From Cellulomonas alba (GTDB lineage Bacteria > Actinomycetota > Actinomycetes > Actinomycetales > Cellulomonadaceae), in contig NZ_JAUCGQ010000002.1 of assembly GCF_030362835.1 (NCBI RefSeq), positions 457,419-521,418 on the forward strand: DNA of 64,000 nt. Direction: 5' to 3'. The stretch's first letter is position 1, and every line of letters begins with the position of its first letter. Below are positions 38,701 through 46,198 of the stretch, piece by piece. Made by a program: the position numbers and the translations under genes. The notes under the pieces were generated by a model. That model did not search any database, was not told the origin of the DNA, and was given only the letters and a program-made list of their open reading frames with translations.

Positions 38701-40425
38701 CCGGTCGCGGCGGTCAACCGCGTCGCGGGCGAGCTCACGGACGGCGACCCGTCGAACGGCGAGGCCGACGTGCTGGTCGCCGAGTACCACGAGGGTGCGA
38801 GCGCCGGGACGCCGGACGGCGCGACGCTCGACGAGGAGGTCGCGGCCGGCGGCGCGTTCACCGACATCGTGACCAAGACGTCGCCCAAGGTCGCGGCGAT
38901 CTTCACCGGCCACACCCACAAGGCGTACGCGTGGGAGGCGCCGGTGCCGGGATCGGCCACCGCGACGCGGCCGGTCGTCCAGGCCGAGGACTACGGCGAC
39001 TTCGTCGGCAAGGTCGTCCTGGACGTCGACGCGACGACGCACGAGGTCACGGCGCACACGCAAGAGCTGGTCGCCCGGACCACGACGCCGGACGCGGACC
39101 TCGTGGCCGCCTACCCGCGCGCCGCGAAGGTCCAGGACATCGTGACGAAGGCGCTCGCGGCGGCCGACGAGGTCGGCAAGCAGCAGGTCGGCTCGGTCAG
39201 CGCCGACATCACGACCGCGTTCTCGGGCGGCTCGTACGTCGGCGGGACGTACGCCGGCGGGACCCGGGACGACCGCGCGAGCGAGTCGACGCTGGGCGAC
39301 GTCGTGGCGAACGCGCTGCGCGACACCCTCGCGTCGCCCGACCGCGGCGGCGCGCAGATCGGCGTCGTCAACCCCGGCGGCCTGCGGGCCGAGCTGATGT
39401 ACGCGAGGTCGGGCGCGGAGGCGGCGGACGGGATCGTCACGTACGCCGAGGCGAACTCGGTGCTGCCGTTCGTCAACAACCTCTGGACCACGACGCTGAC
39501 GGGCGCGCAGGTCAAGACGATGCTCGAGCAGCAGTGGCAGACGAACGCGGACGGCACGATCCCGACGCGGCCGTACCTGCAGCTCGGGCTGTCGGACAAC
39601 GTGTCCTACACCTTCGACCCGGCGGCGCCGCGTGGATCGCACATCACGTCGGTCACGGTCGACGGCAAGGCGCTCGACCCGGCCGCGACCTACCGGATCG
39701 GCACGTTCTCCTTCCTGACCAGCGGCGGGGACAACTTCCGCGTGCTGGCGCAGGGGGCTGACGCGCGCGACTCCGGACTGGTCGACCGCGAGGCCTGGAT
39801 CGCGTACCTGGGCGACCATCCGGGCCTGACGCCGAGCTTCGCTCGCCGTGCGGTCCAGGTGCCGACGGTGCCGACGACCATCGAGGCCGGAGCCGCGCTC
39901 GACCTCGCAGTCGGTGGGCTGGACCTCACGAGCCTCGGCTCGCCGCAGAACACCGCGCTCTCGGTGCGGCTCGACGGCGACGAGATCGGCGCGGCGCCGG
40001 TCACGAACGGCGCCGCGCAGGTGACGTCGACGATCCCCGCGGGGACGGCGGCCGGCGCTCACGTGCTGACGCTCGTGGGCGCTCCGTCGGGCACCACCGT
40101 GACGCTGCCTCTCACGGTGACGGCGGCGCCCGTGGTGGGCTCGCCGACGAGCACCGAGCTGAAGGTGACCGGCGGCACGAAGGTCGGCCAGCAGCTGAAC
40201 CTCAAGGCGACGGTCTCCCCGAAGAAGGGGCCGCAGGGGACGGTGGAGTTCCGTGACGGCGACACCGTGGTCGCCACCGCGACGGTCGGCGGGGGCGGTC
40301 ACGCGTCGGCCAAGGTCTCGCTCGCCGCGGGCGAGCACTCGATCACGGCCACGTTCGTGCCGAGCACGGACCAGTGGGCGGGCTCGACGTCCGACGCCGA
40401 GGTGGTGACCGTCCGGGCGCGCTGA
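35764..40425 (+). CDS. Secreted multidomain nuclease / 5'-nucleotidase
   Basis: This 1553-residue exported protein looks built to turn extracellular nucleic acid into nucleoside and phosphate. After a signal peptide (about 1-36, ending GAAHA) come a lamin-tail domain (about 42-165, VVNEVYGGGG and FVELYN) and an OB-like segment. An endonuclease/exonuclease/phosphatase domain follows (about 485-815: ISSFNVLNYF, GLMEIEN, VGDFNSY, SDHDPVVVGL). Next is a metallophosphatase 5'-nucleotidase (about 822-1365: FNDFHGRID, AAGDNIG, GNHEFDRG, FTGHTHKAY, then VVNPGGLRAEL). Last is an Ig-like repeat (about 1456-1553). The start is uncertain: GTG at 35764 has GAAGGTGAG upstream, and TTG at 35674 would be longer. 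No LPxTG motif is seen, so it is probably released. Confidence 0.9.
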   Translation: MHAVVRSATGGLAALGVLVAGAVATGGAAHAAVSPAAAVVVNEVYGGGGNSGAPLNRDFVELYNPGSSAVSLAGWSVQYASAAGSSWANKTDLSGSIAAGGYLLVGGASGANGSALTVDVDGTINLSGSAGKVALVSSGTPLTCSTGCASQASVVDLVGYGSTASSYAGTAPAPGASNTTSVSRSASHTNTADNAADFTAGAPTPQAAGSTPPSGPTEHTIAEIQGTGAASPLVGQSVTTTGVVTAAYPTGGLNGYVIQTAGTGGPLDAGRTASDAVFVFSPATVAGVAVGENVQVTGTVSEYNGLTELTVPAGGVTDTGGHAAVTPTTGAWPTTEAAREAIESMLLAPTDTFTVTDTYATNQYGEVGLATGRKPLLQPTDVARPGTPEAAAVAADNAARGVVLDDGATTNFLLAANQSQTPPYISLSDPLRVGERATLSAPMIVDYRNSAWKLDPTAQVVAGGASPVSFTNNRTAHPADVGGDLRISSFNVLNYFTTLGVDTAGCTAYTDRDGHGITVKDGCDPRGAWDSASLARQQAKIVKAINALDADVVGLMEIENSAVVDGHPDEALATLVDALNAAAGDDVWAYVPSSAELPPAAQMDVITNAIIYRKAAVERVGASHALGTLSEGDEAFANAREPIAQTFRPVGGGEPILVVVNHLKSKGSAGPLPGDADSGDGQGSSNASRVAQATALRDWVPTIQGDVRSVALVGDFNSYTREDPLQVLYDAGYSDAAPTLSHDQWSYSFGSLSGSLDHVLLNAAALKRATGEDTWEINAEESVALEYSRYNYHGTLFYAPDPYRSSDHDPVVVGLSDGPDAGTIPLTFLDFNDFHGRIDANTVKFAGTIEQQRAAASGPVALLAAGDNIGASLFASAVAQDQPTIDVLDALGLQASAVGNHEFDRGFDDLKNRVIDGGQNATWDYLGANVYAKGTTDPVLPEYAILTMGGLKVGVIGAVTKETTSLVSPAGIASLDFGDPVAAVNRVAGELTDGDPSNGEADVLVAEYHEGASAGTPDGATLDEEVAAGGAFTDIVTKTSPKVAAIFTGHTHKAYAWEAPVPGSATATRPVVQAEDYGDFVGKVVLDVDATTHEVTAHTQELVARTTTPDADLVAAYPRAAKVQDIVTKALAAADEVGKQQVGSVSADITTAFSGGSYVGGTYAGGTRDDRASESTLGDVVANALRDTLASPDRGGAQIGVVNPGGLRAELMYARSGAEAADGIVTYAEANSVLPFVNNLWTTTLTGAQVKTMLEQQWQTNADGTIPTRPYLQLGLSDNVSYTFDPAAPRGSHITSVTVDGKALDPAATYRIGTFSFLTSGGDNFRVLAQGADARDSGLVDREAWIAYLGDHPGLTPSFARRAVQVPTVPTTIEAGAALDLAVGGLDLTSLGSPQNTALSVRLDGDEIGAAPVTNGAAQVTSTIPAGTAAGAHVLTLVGAPSGTTVTLPLTVTAAPVVGSPTSTELKVTGGTKVGQQLNLKATVSPKKGPQGTVEFRDGDTVVATATVGGGGHASAKVSLAAGEHSITATFVPSTDQWAGSTSDAEVVTVRAR

Positions 40426-40443
40426 CCCGGCGGCCGGCGGCAC

Positions 40444-40483
40444 GGCGGAGCGCCGGTCCCCCACCGGGGGCCGGCGCTCCGCC
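40444..40483 (+). terminator. Strong hairpin terminator after the nuclease gene
   Basis: The 13-base arm GGCGGAGCGCCGG (40444-40456) pairs perfectly with 40471-40483. CCCCC inside pairs with GGGGG, giving about 18 base pairs in total. No T-run follows. Confidence 0.75.
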
Positions 40484-40530
40484 GCGTCCACGGGCTGGTC
40501 GCCCGCGCGACGCGGGCGCACCGGACCGCC

Positions 40531-40536
40531 TAGCCT
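40531..40536 (+). promoter_or_regulatory. -10 box of the thiamine operon
   Basis: TAGCCT at 40531-40536 lies about ten bases before the 5' edge of the TPP aptamer, as expected if transcription starts near 40543. Confidence 0.55.
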
Positions 40537-40546
40537 GGCCGGACTG

Positions 40547-40624
40547 ACACGGGGTGCCCCGCCTTGCGCGGGGCTGAGATCACACCCGTCGAACCTGATC
40601 TAGTTCGTACTAGCGAAGGGATGT
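40547..40624 (+). promoter_or_regulatory. TPP riboswitch (THI element)
   Basis: All conserved blocks of the thiamine pyrophosphate aptamer are present in order: ACGGGGTGCC, the variable P3 stem, GCTGAGAT, ACCCGTCGAACCTGATC and the closing GCGAAGGGA. The AAGGGA at 40616-40621 doubles as the ribosome-binding site of thiM (ATG at 40631). TPP binding should therefore hide it and block translation. No terminator hairpin lies between aptamer and gene. Confidence 0.95.
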
Positions 40625-40630
40625 CACCCG

Positions 40631-41509
40631 ATGACGTCTGCCCGTGTTCCCGCCTGCCCGGACGGGGTCGCACCCCGCACCGCGAAGGGCCTCGCCACGC
40701 TGGCGGCCGAGGCGCTCGCCCGGCTCCGCGCCACGACGCCGCTCGTCCAGTGCGTCACGAACGTCGTGACGACGAACCTCGTCGCGAACGCGCTGCTCGC
40801 CGTCGGCGCGTCGCCCGCCATGGCGGACGTGCCAGGGGAGTCGGAGGAGCTCGCGGGGGTCGCCGGCGCGCTGCTCGTCAACCTCGGGACACCCGCGCCC
40901 GACCAGCGCGCGAGCATCGGTGGCACGGTCGCGGCGGCGCGCGGTGCCGGGACGCCGTGGGTGCTGGACCCGGTCGCGGTGGGGGTGCTGTCGTGGCGCA
41001 CGCGGACCGCGCTGGGGCTGCTGGCGGAGGCGCCGGCGATCGTGCGTGGCAACGCGAGCGAGGTCCGGGCCCTCGCGGGGGTCGCTGGCGGGGGCCGCGG
41101 CGTCGACGCCCGGCACGGCGTGGACGACGCGCGCGACGCGGCGGCTGCGGTGGCGTCCACCACGGGCGGCGTCGTCGCCGTCTCGGGCCTGGTCGACCTG
41201 GTCACTGACGCGCGCTCGCAGGTGCGGCTCGCCGTGGGGCACGCGTGGCTCGCGCGCGTGACCGGCGCAGGGTGCGCGCTCGGCGGGCTGTGCGCGGCGT
41301 TCGCCGCGGTCGCCGAGCCGCTCGACGCGGCTGTCGCCGCGACCGGGTTGTTCGGGCTCGCGGCCGAGGACGCGGCGCGCGGTGCGGCCGGCCCGGCGTC
41401 GTTCCAGGTGGCGCTGCTCGACCGGCTCGCGTCGTTCGAACCCGACGAGCTCGGGGCACGCCTCGCGACGTCGGCCCTCGTCGACGACGTCGCGGCGGTG
41501 CGGGCATGA
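40631..41509 (+). CDS. thiM: Hydroxyethylthiazole kinase
   Basis: This 292-residue ribokinase-fold enzyme phosphorylates 4-methyl-5-hydroxyethylthiazole for thiamine salvage. Motifs: PLVQCVTNVVTTNLVANALLAVGASPAMAD (as two blocks near residues 35-60), LVNLGTP, WVLDPVAVG, VRGNASEVRAL, and the GAGCALGGL loop near residue 210. It is the first gene after the TPP riboswitch, whose 3' edge supplies its ribosome-binding site. The stop overlaps the thiE start as ATGA. Confidence 0.95.
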   Translation: MTSARVPACPDGVAPRTAKGLATLAAEALARLRATTPLVQCVTNVVTTNLVANALLAVGASPAMADVPGESEELAGVAGALLVNLGTPAPDQRASIGGTVAAARGAGTPWVLDPVAVGVLSWRTRTALGLLAEAPAIVRGNASEVRALAGVAGGGRGVDARHGVDDARDAAAAVASTTGGVVAVSGLVDLVTDARSQVRLAVGHAWLARVTGAGCALGGLCAAFAAVAEPLDAAVAATGLFGLAAEDAARGAAGPASFQVALLDRLASFEPDELGARLATSALVDDVAAVRA

Positions 41510-42198
41510 GCCGCGCGCTCGCGCCGGGCGCCTACCTCGTGCTGGACCTCGCGGTCACGGAGGCGGCCGGTCACCGGCCCGGTGACGTCGCGCGGGCCGC
41601 CGCGCTGCACGGCGTCGGAACCGTCCAGGTCCGCGCGAAGCTCGCGGCGCCGGGGGCGTTCGTCGAGGCCGTCGTCGAGGTCGCACGCGGCCTGACAGGC
41701 ACCGGCGCCGCGCTCGTGGTCGACGACCGGGTGGACGTCGCGCTCGCCGCGCGCAGCCGGGGGGCGCGCGTCGACGGCGTCCACCTGGGGCAGCACGACC
41801 TGCCCGCCGCCGACGCCCGCGCGCTGCTCGGCTCCGACGCCCTGATCGGCCTGTCGGCCGCACGCCCCGACGACGTGCGTCGGGCGCTCACCGACCCCGC
41901 GGTCGACTACCTCGGCGTGGGCCCGGTGCGCCTGACGTCCACCAAGCCGGACGCGACGGTCGCGGTGGGGTTCGACCGCGTCCGTGACGTGTCTGCCGAT
42001 GCCCGCGCCGCCGGACGACCGGTCGTCGCGATCGGCGGCCTGGGCGCGGAGGACGCCGGGGTGGTCCGGGCCGCGGGTGCGCACGCGCTCGCGGTCGTCT
42101 CGGCGGTGTGCGCGCATCCTGACCCGGGCGCGGCCGCCGCGGCGCTCGTCACGGCCTGGTGGCAGCCGGCGACGCACCTCGTGGCGGTGGCGCGGTGA
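41506..42198 (+). CDS. thiE: Thiamine phosphate synthase
   Basis: The 230-residue TIM barrel joins HMP-PP and thiazole phosphate into thiamine phosphate. Key parts: VQVRAKLAAPGAF, the LVVDDRVDVAL strand, GVHLGQHDLP, IGLSAARPDDVRRA, and LGVGPVRLTSTKPDA for pyrophosphate binding. The usual VQLR(E/D)K segment is VQVRAK here. The ATG overlaps the thiM stop, and its own stop overlaps the next GTG, so the three genes are tightly coupled. Confidence 0.94.
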   Translation: MSRALAPGAYLVLDLAVTEAAGHRPGDVARAAALHGVGTVQVRAKLAAPGAFVEAVVEVARGLTGTGAALVVDDRVDVALAARSRGARVDGVHLGQHDLPAADARALLGSDALIGLSAARPDDVRRALTDPAVDYLGVGPVRLTSTKPDATVAVGFDRVRDVSADARAAGRPVVAIGGLGAEDAGVVRAAGAHALAVVSAVCAHPDPGAAAAALVTAWWQPATHLVAVAR

Positions 42199-43775
42199 GC
42201 GCGCCGACCGGCCGTTCCGATGCTCGGCACGGGCGCCCCGACGCCCGGCCCGCGCGGCCGCGCGTCCTGACGATCGCCGGCACGGACCCCACCGGCGGCG
42301 CGGGCGTCGCGGCCGACCTCAAGACGTTCACCGCCCTGGGTGCCTACGGCATGGCGGTCGTCACGGCGGTCGTCGCGCAGAACACCCACGGCGTGCGATC
42401 GAGCCACGTGCCGCCGCTCAGCGTGCTGCGCGACCAGCTCGCGGCGGTGGCCGACGACGTGACGATCGACGCGGTCAAGATCGGCATGGTCGGCACGCGC
42501 GAGGTCGCCGACGAGGTCGCGGCGTGGCTGGACGCCGAGCGCCCGCCGCTCGTGGTGGTCGACCCCGTCATGGTCGCGACGAGCGGCCACCGGCTGCTCG
42601 CGCCCGACGCGGAGGACGCGGTGCGGCGGCTCGTCACGCACGCCGACGTCGTCACGCCCAACCTGCCGGAGCTCGCCGTGCTCGTGGGCGAGCCCGAGGC
42701 GGCGACGTGGCCGGAGGCGCTCGCCCAGGCGACGAGCCTCGCCGAGCACGCGCGCGTCGCCGTGCTGGTCAAGGGCGGACACCTCGCCGGCGGACGCTCC
42801 CCGGACGCGCTCGTGGTCGCCGGCCCGGAGGGACGGGTCGACGTCACGGAGCTCGACGCGCCGCGGATCGCGACGACCGCGACCCACGGCACCGGGTGCA
42901 CGCTCTCCGCGGCGGTCGCGGCCCTCGCCCCGCGCCGTCCGGACCTCGTCGAGGCGGCGCGTGACGCGAAGGAGTGGCTGCACGGCGCGATCGCCGCGGG
43001 GGAGGCGCTGCGGGTGGGTTCGGGTCGGGGGCCGGTCGACCACCTGCACGCCGCGCCGGGGCTGGGCGAGCGGCGGTTCACGGCGGAGGCGTGGGACGCG
43101 ATCGCGGACGTGCGGGCCGCGTGCGACGACCTGCCGTTCGTGCGCGCGCTCGGCGACGGCTCGCTCGACGCTGACGAGTTCGCGGCGTACGTGCGTCAGG
43201 ACGCGCTCTACCTGGCCCAGTACTCGACGGTGCTCGCGCGCGCGGCGCAGCTGGCGCCGACGCTCGAGGAGCGCGCGTTCTTCGCGCGCGGCGCGTCGTC
43301 GTGCCTGACGATCGAGGCCGCGCTCCACGAGGACTGGCTCGCGGCGCACGGCCCGCGGCTCGACGTGCCGCCCTCGCCGGAGACGCTCGCCTACACCGAC
43401 GCGCTGCACCGCGCGGCCGCGACGGGTGACTACGCGGTGGTCGTCGCCGCGGTGCTGCCCTGCTACTCGGTGTACGCCGACGTCGGCGCGCGGATCGCGC
43501 GGCGGCTCGGCGAGTGCGGCACGCCGGAGGACGCCCATCCGTACGGCGCATGGATCGCGACCTACTCGGACCCGGTGTTCCTGGCGGCGAGCGACCAGGC
43601 CCGTGCCTACGCGGACCGCGCGGCCGCCTACGTGTCACGGGCGACGCGGGCCAGGATGCTCGCGGCGTTCGTCGAGGCCGCGCGGCACGAGCTGGCCTTC
43701 TTCGACCAGACGTCGCGCCGGGACCTGTCGGCGGCGACCCGCGAGCGGGTGGGCTCAGCGAGCGGGCAGCGCTAG
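42195..43775 (+). CDS. thiD: ThiD-TenA fusion: HMP(-P) kinase plus aminopyrimidine aminohydrolase
   Basis: One 526-residue protein combines two enzymes. Residues about 15-280 are ThiD: LTIAGTDPTGGAGVAADLKTF in pieces, VDPVMVATSG, VTPNLPELAVL and the ATHGTGCTLSAAVA anion hole. ThiD phosphorylates hydroxymethylpyrimidine twice. Residues about 300-520 are a TenA-type domain: LPFVRALGDGSL, YVRQDALYL, SCLTIEAALHEDWL, with Cys in LPCYSVYADVG and a C-terminal Glu/Phe region. TenA recovers the pyrimidine from degraded thiamine. The fusion thus links salvage to activation. The GTG start overlaps the thiE stop. Confidence 0.93.
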   Translation: MSAPTGRSDARHGRPDARPARPRVLTIAGTDPTGGAGVAADLKTFTALGAYGMAVVTAVVAQNTHGVRSSHVPPLSVLRDQLAAVADDVTIDAVKIGMVGTREVADEVAAWLDAERPPLVVVDPVMVATSGHRLLAPDAEDAVRRLVTHADVVTPNLPELAVLVGEPEAATWPEALAQATSLAEHARVAVLVKGGHLAGGRSPDALVVAGPEGRVDVTELDAPRIATTATHGTGCTLSAAVAALAPRRPDLVEAARDAKEWLHGAIAAGEALRVGSGRGPVDHLHAAPGLGERRFTAEAWDAIADVRAACDDLPFVRALGDGSLDADEFAAYVRQDALYLAQYSTVLARAAQLAPTLEERAFFARGASSCLTIEAALHEDWLAAHGPRLDVPPSPETLAYTDALHRAAATGDYAVVVAAVLPCYSVYADVGARIARRLGECGTPEDAHPYGAWIATYSDPVFLAASDQARAYADRAAAYVSRATRARMLAAFVEAARHELAFFDQTSRRDLSAATRERVGSASGQR

Positions 43776-44218
43776 CCCGGTGCGCCCGCCGGCCGGTCGA
43801 CCAGGCGCGACATGACGATCGCGGTCCGCGTCTTGTCCACGTTGGCGGTCGTCCGGATGCGCTCGACGGTGCGTTCGACCTCCGCCATGCTCGCGGCCAT
43901 CACGTGCACGATCGCGTCGGCGTCGCCCGTGACGGTCGCCACGCCGACCACCTCCGGCAGCGGCGCGAGATCGCGCTGCAGCTGCGACGGGGACACGTTC
44001 CCGCGGTAGAAGAGCTCGACGTAGGCCTCGACGCCGCGGCCGAGCGCGGCGGGATCGACCACCACCGTGAACCCGGCGATCTCGCCGCGCGCCCGCATGG
44101 CGTCGACGCGGCGCTTGACGGCCGGCGCGGACAGCCCGACCGCGGCGCCGACGGTCTGGAACGTCGCCCGGCCGTCGACGAGCAGCCGGGCGACGATCTG
44201 GCGGTCCAGGGCGTCCAC
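43772..44218 (-). CDS. Lrp/AsnC-family transcriptional regulator
   Basis: The 148-residue regulator has an N-terminal winged helix-turn-helix (DALDRQIVARLLVDGRATFQ in pieces, then VGLSAPAVKRRVDAM) and a C-terminal ligand-sensing RAM domain (VEAYVELFYRG, VVGVATVTGDADAIVHV). GGGAGG lies four bases before the GTG start. It is divergent from ornithine cyclodeaminase across about 135 bases that contain a perfect 22-base palindrome. It therefore probably controls that gene, and itself, in response to an amino acid such as ornithine, arginine or proline. Confidence 0.93.
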   Translation of the reverse strand: MDALDRQIVARLLVDGRATFQTVGAAVGLSAPAVKRRVDAMRARGEIAGFTVVVDPAALGRGVEAYVELFYRGNVSPSQLQRDLAPLPEVVGVATVTGDADAIVHVMAASMAEVERTVERIRTTANVDKTRTAIVMSRLVDRPAGAPG

Positions 44219-44228
44219 GAGACCTCCC

Positions 44229-44303
44229 GCAACGGATCGTGCGTCAAGGGTGCGACGACGAAGGGTTCCACCGTCGCAGACGCAACGGATCGCGATCCGT
44301 TGC
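44229..44303. promoter_or_regulatory. Lrp-type operator: 22-bp perfect palindrome plus half site
   Basis: Bases 44282-44303 are a perfect palindrome built from the half GCAACGGATCG. The same eleven bases occur again at 44229-44239 as a single half site, 53 bases away (about five helical turns). It lies between the divergent Lrp and cyclodeaminase genes, where an octameric Lrp protein could bind both. Confidence 0.7.
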
Positions 44304-44352
44304 ACCGGAGGCCCAACCTACGCTCGAAGCAGGCCGTCGGGAGGAGTGCGGG

Positions 44353-45420
44353 ATGGGTGCGGTGCCGTTCCTGGGCGTGGCGGACGCGGCGCGGTGGATC
44401 GCGCGGCGCGGCCCCGCCCCGCTGCTCGCCGCGCTGGGCGACAGGCTCGAGCGCGACCTCGCCCGCTGGCCGTCGTTCGAGCTCCGCCCGCGCCTCGCGT
44501 CGCACACGAAGGAAGGCGTCGTCGAGCTGATGCCGACGCGCGACGCCGACCGGTTCGCGTTCAAGTACGTGAACGGCCACCCGGGCAACCCCGCGCTGGG
44601 GCTCCAGACGGTCGCGGCGTTCGGCGTCCTCGCCGACGTGCGGACCGGCTACCCGCTGCTCGTCGCGGAGATGACGCTGCTGACCGCGCTGCGCACGGCG
44701 GCGACCTCGGCGTTGGCGGCGCGGCTCCTCGCACGGGCGGACGCGTCGTCGATGGCGCTGGTCGGCACCGGCGCGCAGGCCGAGTTCCAGGCGCTCGCGC
44801 TGCGCGACGCGCTCGGCGTCGAGCGCGTGCGGGCCTGGGACGTCGACCCGGCGGCGCTCGCGAAGTTCGGCGCGCACGCCCGGGCGCTCGGGCTCGACGT
44901 CGTGCTCGCCTCGGACGTCGAGGACGCGGTGCGCAGCGCCGACGTCGTCACCACGTGCACCGCGGACAAGCGGCGTGCGGTCGTGCTCCCGGACGAGCTG
45001 GTCGTCGCGGGCGTGCACCTGAACGCGATCGGTGGCGACTGCCCCGGCAAGACCGAGCTCGACGCGCGCACCGTCGCGCGGGCCCGCGTGTTCGTCGAGC
45101 ACGAGCCGCAGACGCGCGTCGAGGGCGAGATCCAGCAGCTCGAGCCCGACTTCCCCGTGACCGAGCTGTGGCAGGTCGTGACCGGCCGCGCGCCCGCCCG
45201 GACGTCGGACGCCGACGTGACGCTGTGGGACTCGGTCGGCTTCGCGGTCGAGGACCTCACCGTGCTCCGGCTCGCGTACGACGAGGTGGTCGGCACCGAC
45301 CTCGTGGTGCCGCTCGACCTCGTCGCCGAGCCGGGCGACCCGAAGGACCTGTTCGGCCTGGTGGCGGGCGCCGCCGGCGTCAGGCCGTCGCGACCGGTCG
45401 CCGCGGCGGCCGGGCGGTGA
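44353..45420 (+). CDS. Ornithine cyclodeaminase family protein (3' end duplicated downstream)
   Basis: This 355-residue enzyme of the ornithine cyclodeaminase/mu-crystallin family converts ornithine to proline and ammonia with NAD. Motifs: LMPTRDADRFAFKYVNGHPGN in pieces, EMTLLTALRTAATSALAARLL, and VGTGAQAEFQALAL for the Rossmann fold. Then come TTCTADKRRAV and the active-site Asp region HLNAIGGDCPGKTELD. GGAGGAG precedes the ATG. The last 92 codons are almost identical to a fragment at 49586-49861. The gene may therefore be a chimera whose 3' end came with the inserted DNA downstream. It is intact. Confidence 0.92.
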   Translation: MGAVPFLGVADAARWIARRGPAPLLAALGDRLERDLARWPSFELRPRLASHTKEGVVELMPTRDADRFAFKYVNGHPGNPALGLQTVAAFGVLADVRTGYPLLVAEMTLLTALRTAATSALAARLLARADASSMALVGTGAQAEFQALALRDALGVERVRAWDVDPAALAKFGAHARALGLDVVLASDVEDAVRSADVVTTCTADKRRAVVLPDELVVAGVHLNAIGGDCPGKTELDARTVARARVFVEHEPQTRVEGEIQQLEPDFPVTELWQVVTGRAPARTSDADVTLWDSVGFAVEDLTVLRLAYDEVVGTDLVVPLDLVAEPGDPKDLFGLVAGAAGVRPSRPVAAAAGR

Positions 45421-45426
45421 GCGCGC
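45145..45426 (+). repeat. 282-bp direct repeat, copy 1 (3' end of the cyclodeaminase gene)
   Basis: It matches 49586-49867 at 278 of 282 positions (offset 4441). Three of the four differences are synonymous; the fourth changes Val to Ala near the end (LFGLVAG against LFGLAAG). Identity stops sharply six bases after the TGA. Confidence 0.97.
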
Positions 45427-45457
45427 CGCCCTTCGTCACGAGCTCGCCGAGCGCCTC

Positions 45458-45478
45458 AAAACCGGGCTGGTCGGTTTT
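45458..45478. terminator. Bidirectional terminator after the cyclodeaminase gene
   Basis: AAAACCG and CGGTTTT form a 7-bp stem around a 7-base loop, with an A-run on one side and a T-run on the other. It could end transcripts from both directions. It is one of few T-run terminators in the window and lies inside the inserted segment. Confidence 0.75.
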
Positions 45479-45540
45479 CCGCCCCGCGCGAGCGCGAGCA
45501 GGAGGCCGCCCCGGTTCTCACCTTGTCGCCGCGACGAGCG

Positions 45541-45570
45541 CGAGGTCGCACGCGGGCGCGTGCGACCTCG
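45541..45570. terminator. Perfect 13-bp hairpin
   Basis: CGAGGTCGCACGC at 45541-45553 pairs perfectly with 45558-45570 around GGGC. It is the second of three hairpins stacked between the cyclodeaminase and the convergent secreted-protein gene. Confidence 0.65.
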
Positions 45571-45588
45571 GCCGCCCGCCATCCGACA

Positions 45589-45643
45589 GCACCTGAAGAC
45601 TGCCGCTCGAGTCCAGACGATGAGCGGGACCGTCCTCAGGTGC
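45589..45643 (-). terminator. Long nested stem-loop at the 3' end of the secreted-protein operon
   Basis: GCACCTGAAGAC (45589-45600) pairs with GTCCTCAGGTGC (45632-45643) with one mismatch. Inside, CCGCTC (45603-45608) pairs with GAGCGG (45622-45627). It starts two bases after the stop of the last minus-strand gene, so it probably terminates or protects that transcript. Confidence 0.55.
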
Positions 45644-45645
45644 GC

Positions 45646-46125
45646 CTAGTAGCTGAAATCCATCGTGGTCGTGTCAGAGCAGATATCGGGCCGCAATGAG
45701 ATGTCCTCACACACCTGGATGACGCCCCGTGCTCGATTGGCCGTGGACGGGAGCGCGTCGTGCACGTACGCGCCGCCCCAGGAGTTGGAACTCCAACGTG
45801 CTGTCTGGATGTGCTTGTCGTCGCCCCAGCACGGAGCGTCCAAACCGAGGTGGCACGCGGAGTCCACTACCTCGTAGAACTTGAATTCTGTGTCCACGAA
45901 GACCGAGTGCCCGTTGGCGTCCGGGTCAAGGCGCCAAGTCTGGTCGTTCGCGTACTTGTTGGAGTCATTGGTGAAATAGCCGTACGCTTCGGCGTGTACC
46001 GTTCCGGATTCGGTGGCTTTAAGCGGTTGGGACTTGCTGTACCAGTCTCCAGCAGCTCCGAAGGCTGGGCTCGCAAGTAATGCGATAGCGGCTGTCGCGG
46101 TCACGATCGTCACAGCACGGCGCAT
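45646..46125 (-). CDS. Small secreted four-cysteine protein A, unknown family
   Basis: I do not recognise this 159-residue family. A classic signal peptide (residues 1 to about 24, MRRAVTIVTATAAIALLASP) is followed by GDWYSKSQPLK, GTVHAEAYGYFTN, QTWRLDP and VFVDTEFKF. Then come QTARWSSNSWGGAYVH, VCEDISLRPDIC and a C-terminal FSY. Four cysteines in the mature part are shared with the paralogue at 48813-49286, probably forming two disulfides. AGGAGG lies six bases before the ATG. It is the last gene of the inserted operon, 73 bases after the small membrane protein. GC is low (about 53-55% in lines counted by hand). Substrate, toxin or signal roles are all open. Confidence 0.8.
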   Translation of the reverse strand: MRRAVTIVTATAAIALLASPAFGAAGDWYSKSQPLKATESGTVHAEAYGYFTNDSNKYANDQTWRLDPDANGHSVFVDTEFKFYEVVDSACHLGLDAPCWGDDKHIQTARWSSNSWGGAYVHDALPSTANRARGVIQVCEDISLRPDICSDTTTMDFSY

Positions 46126-46198
46126 CAATACCTCCTCGAATCGGTGGTGGCACCTGCAGCCTGGCACAGTGCAGCCCGGTCGGGCCGCGGTTTGGTGA

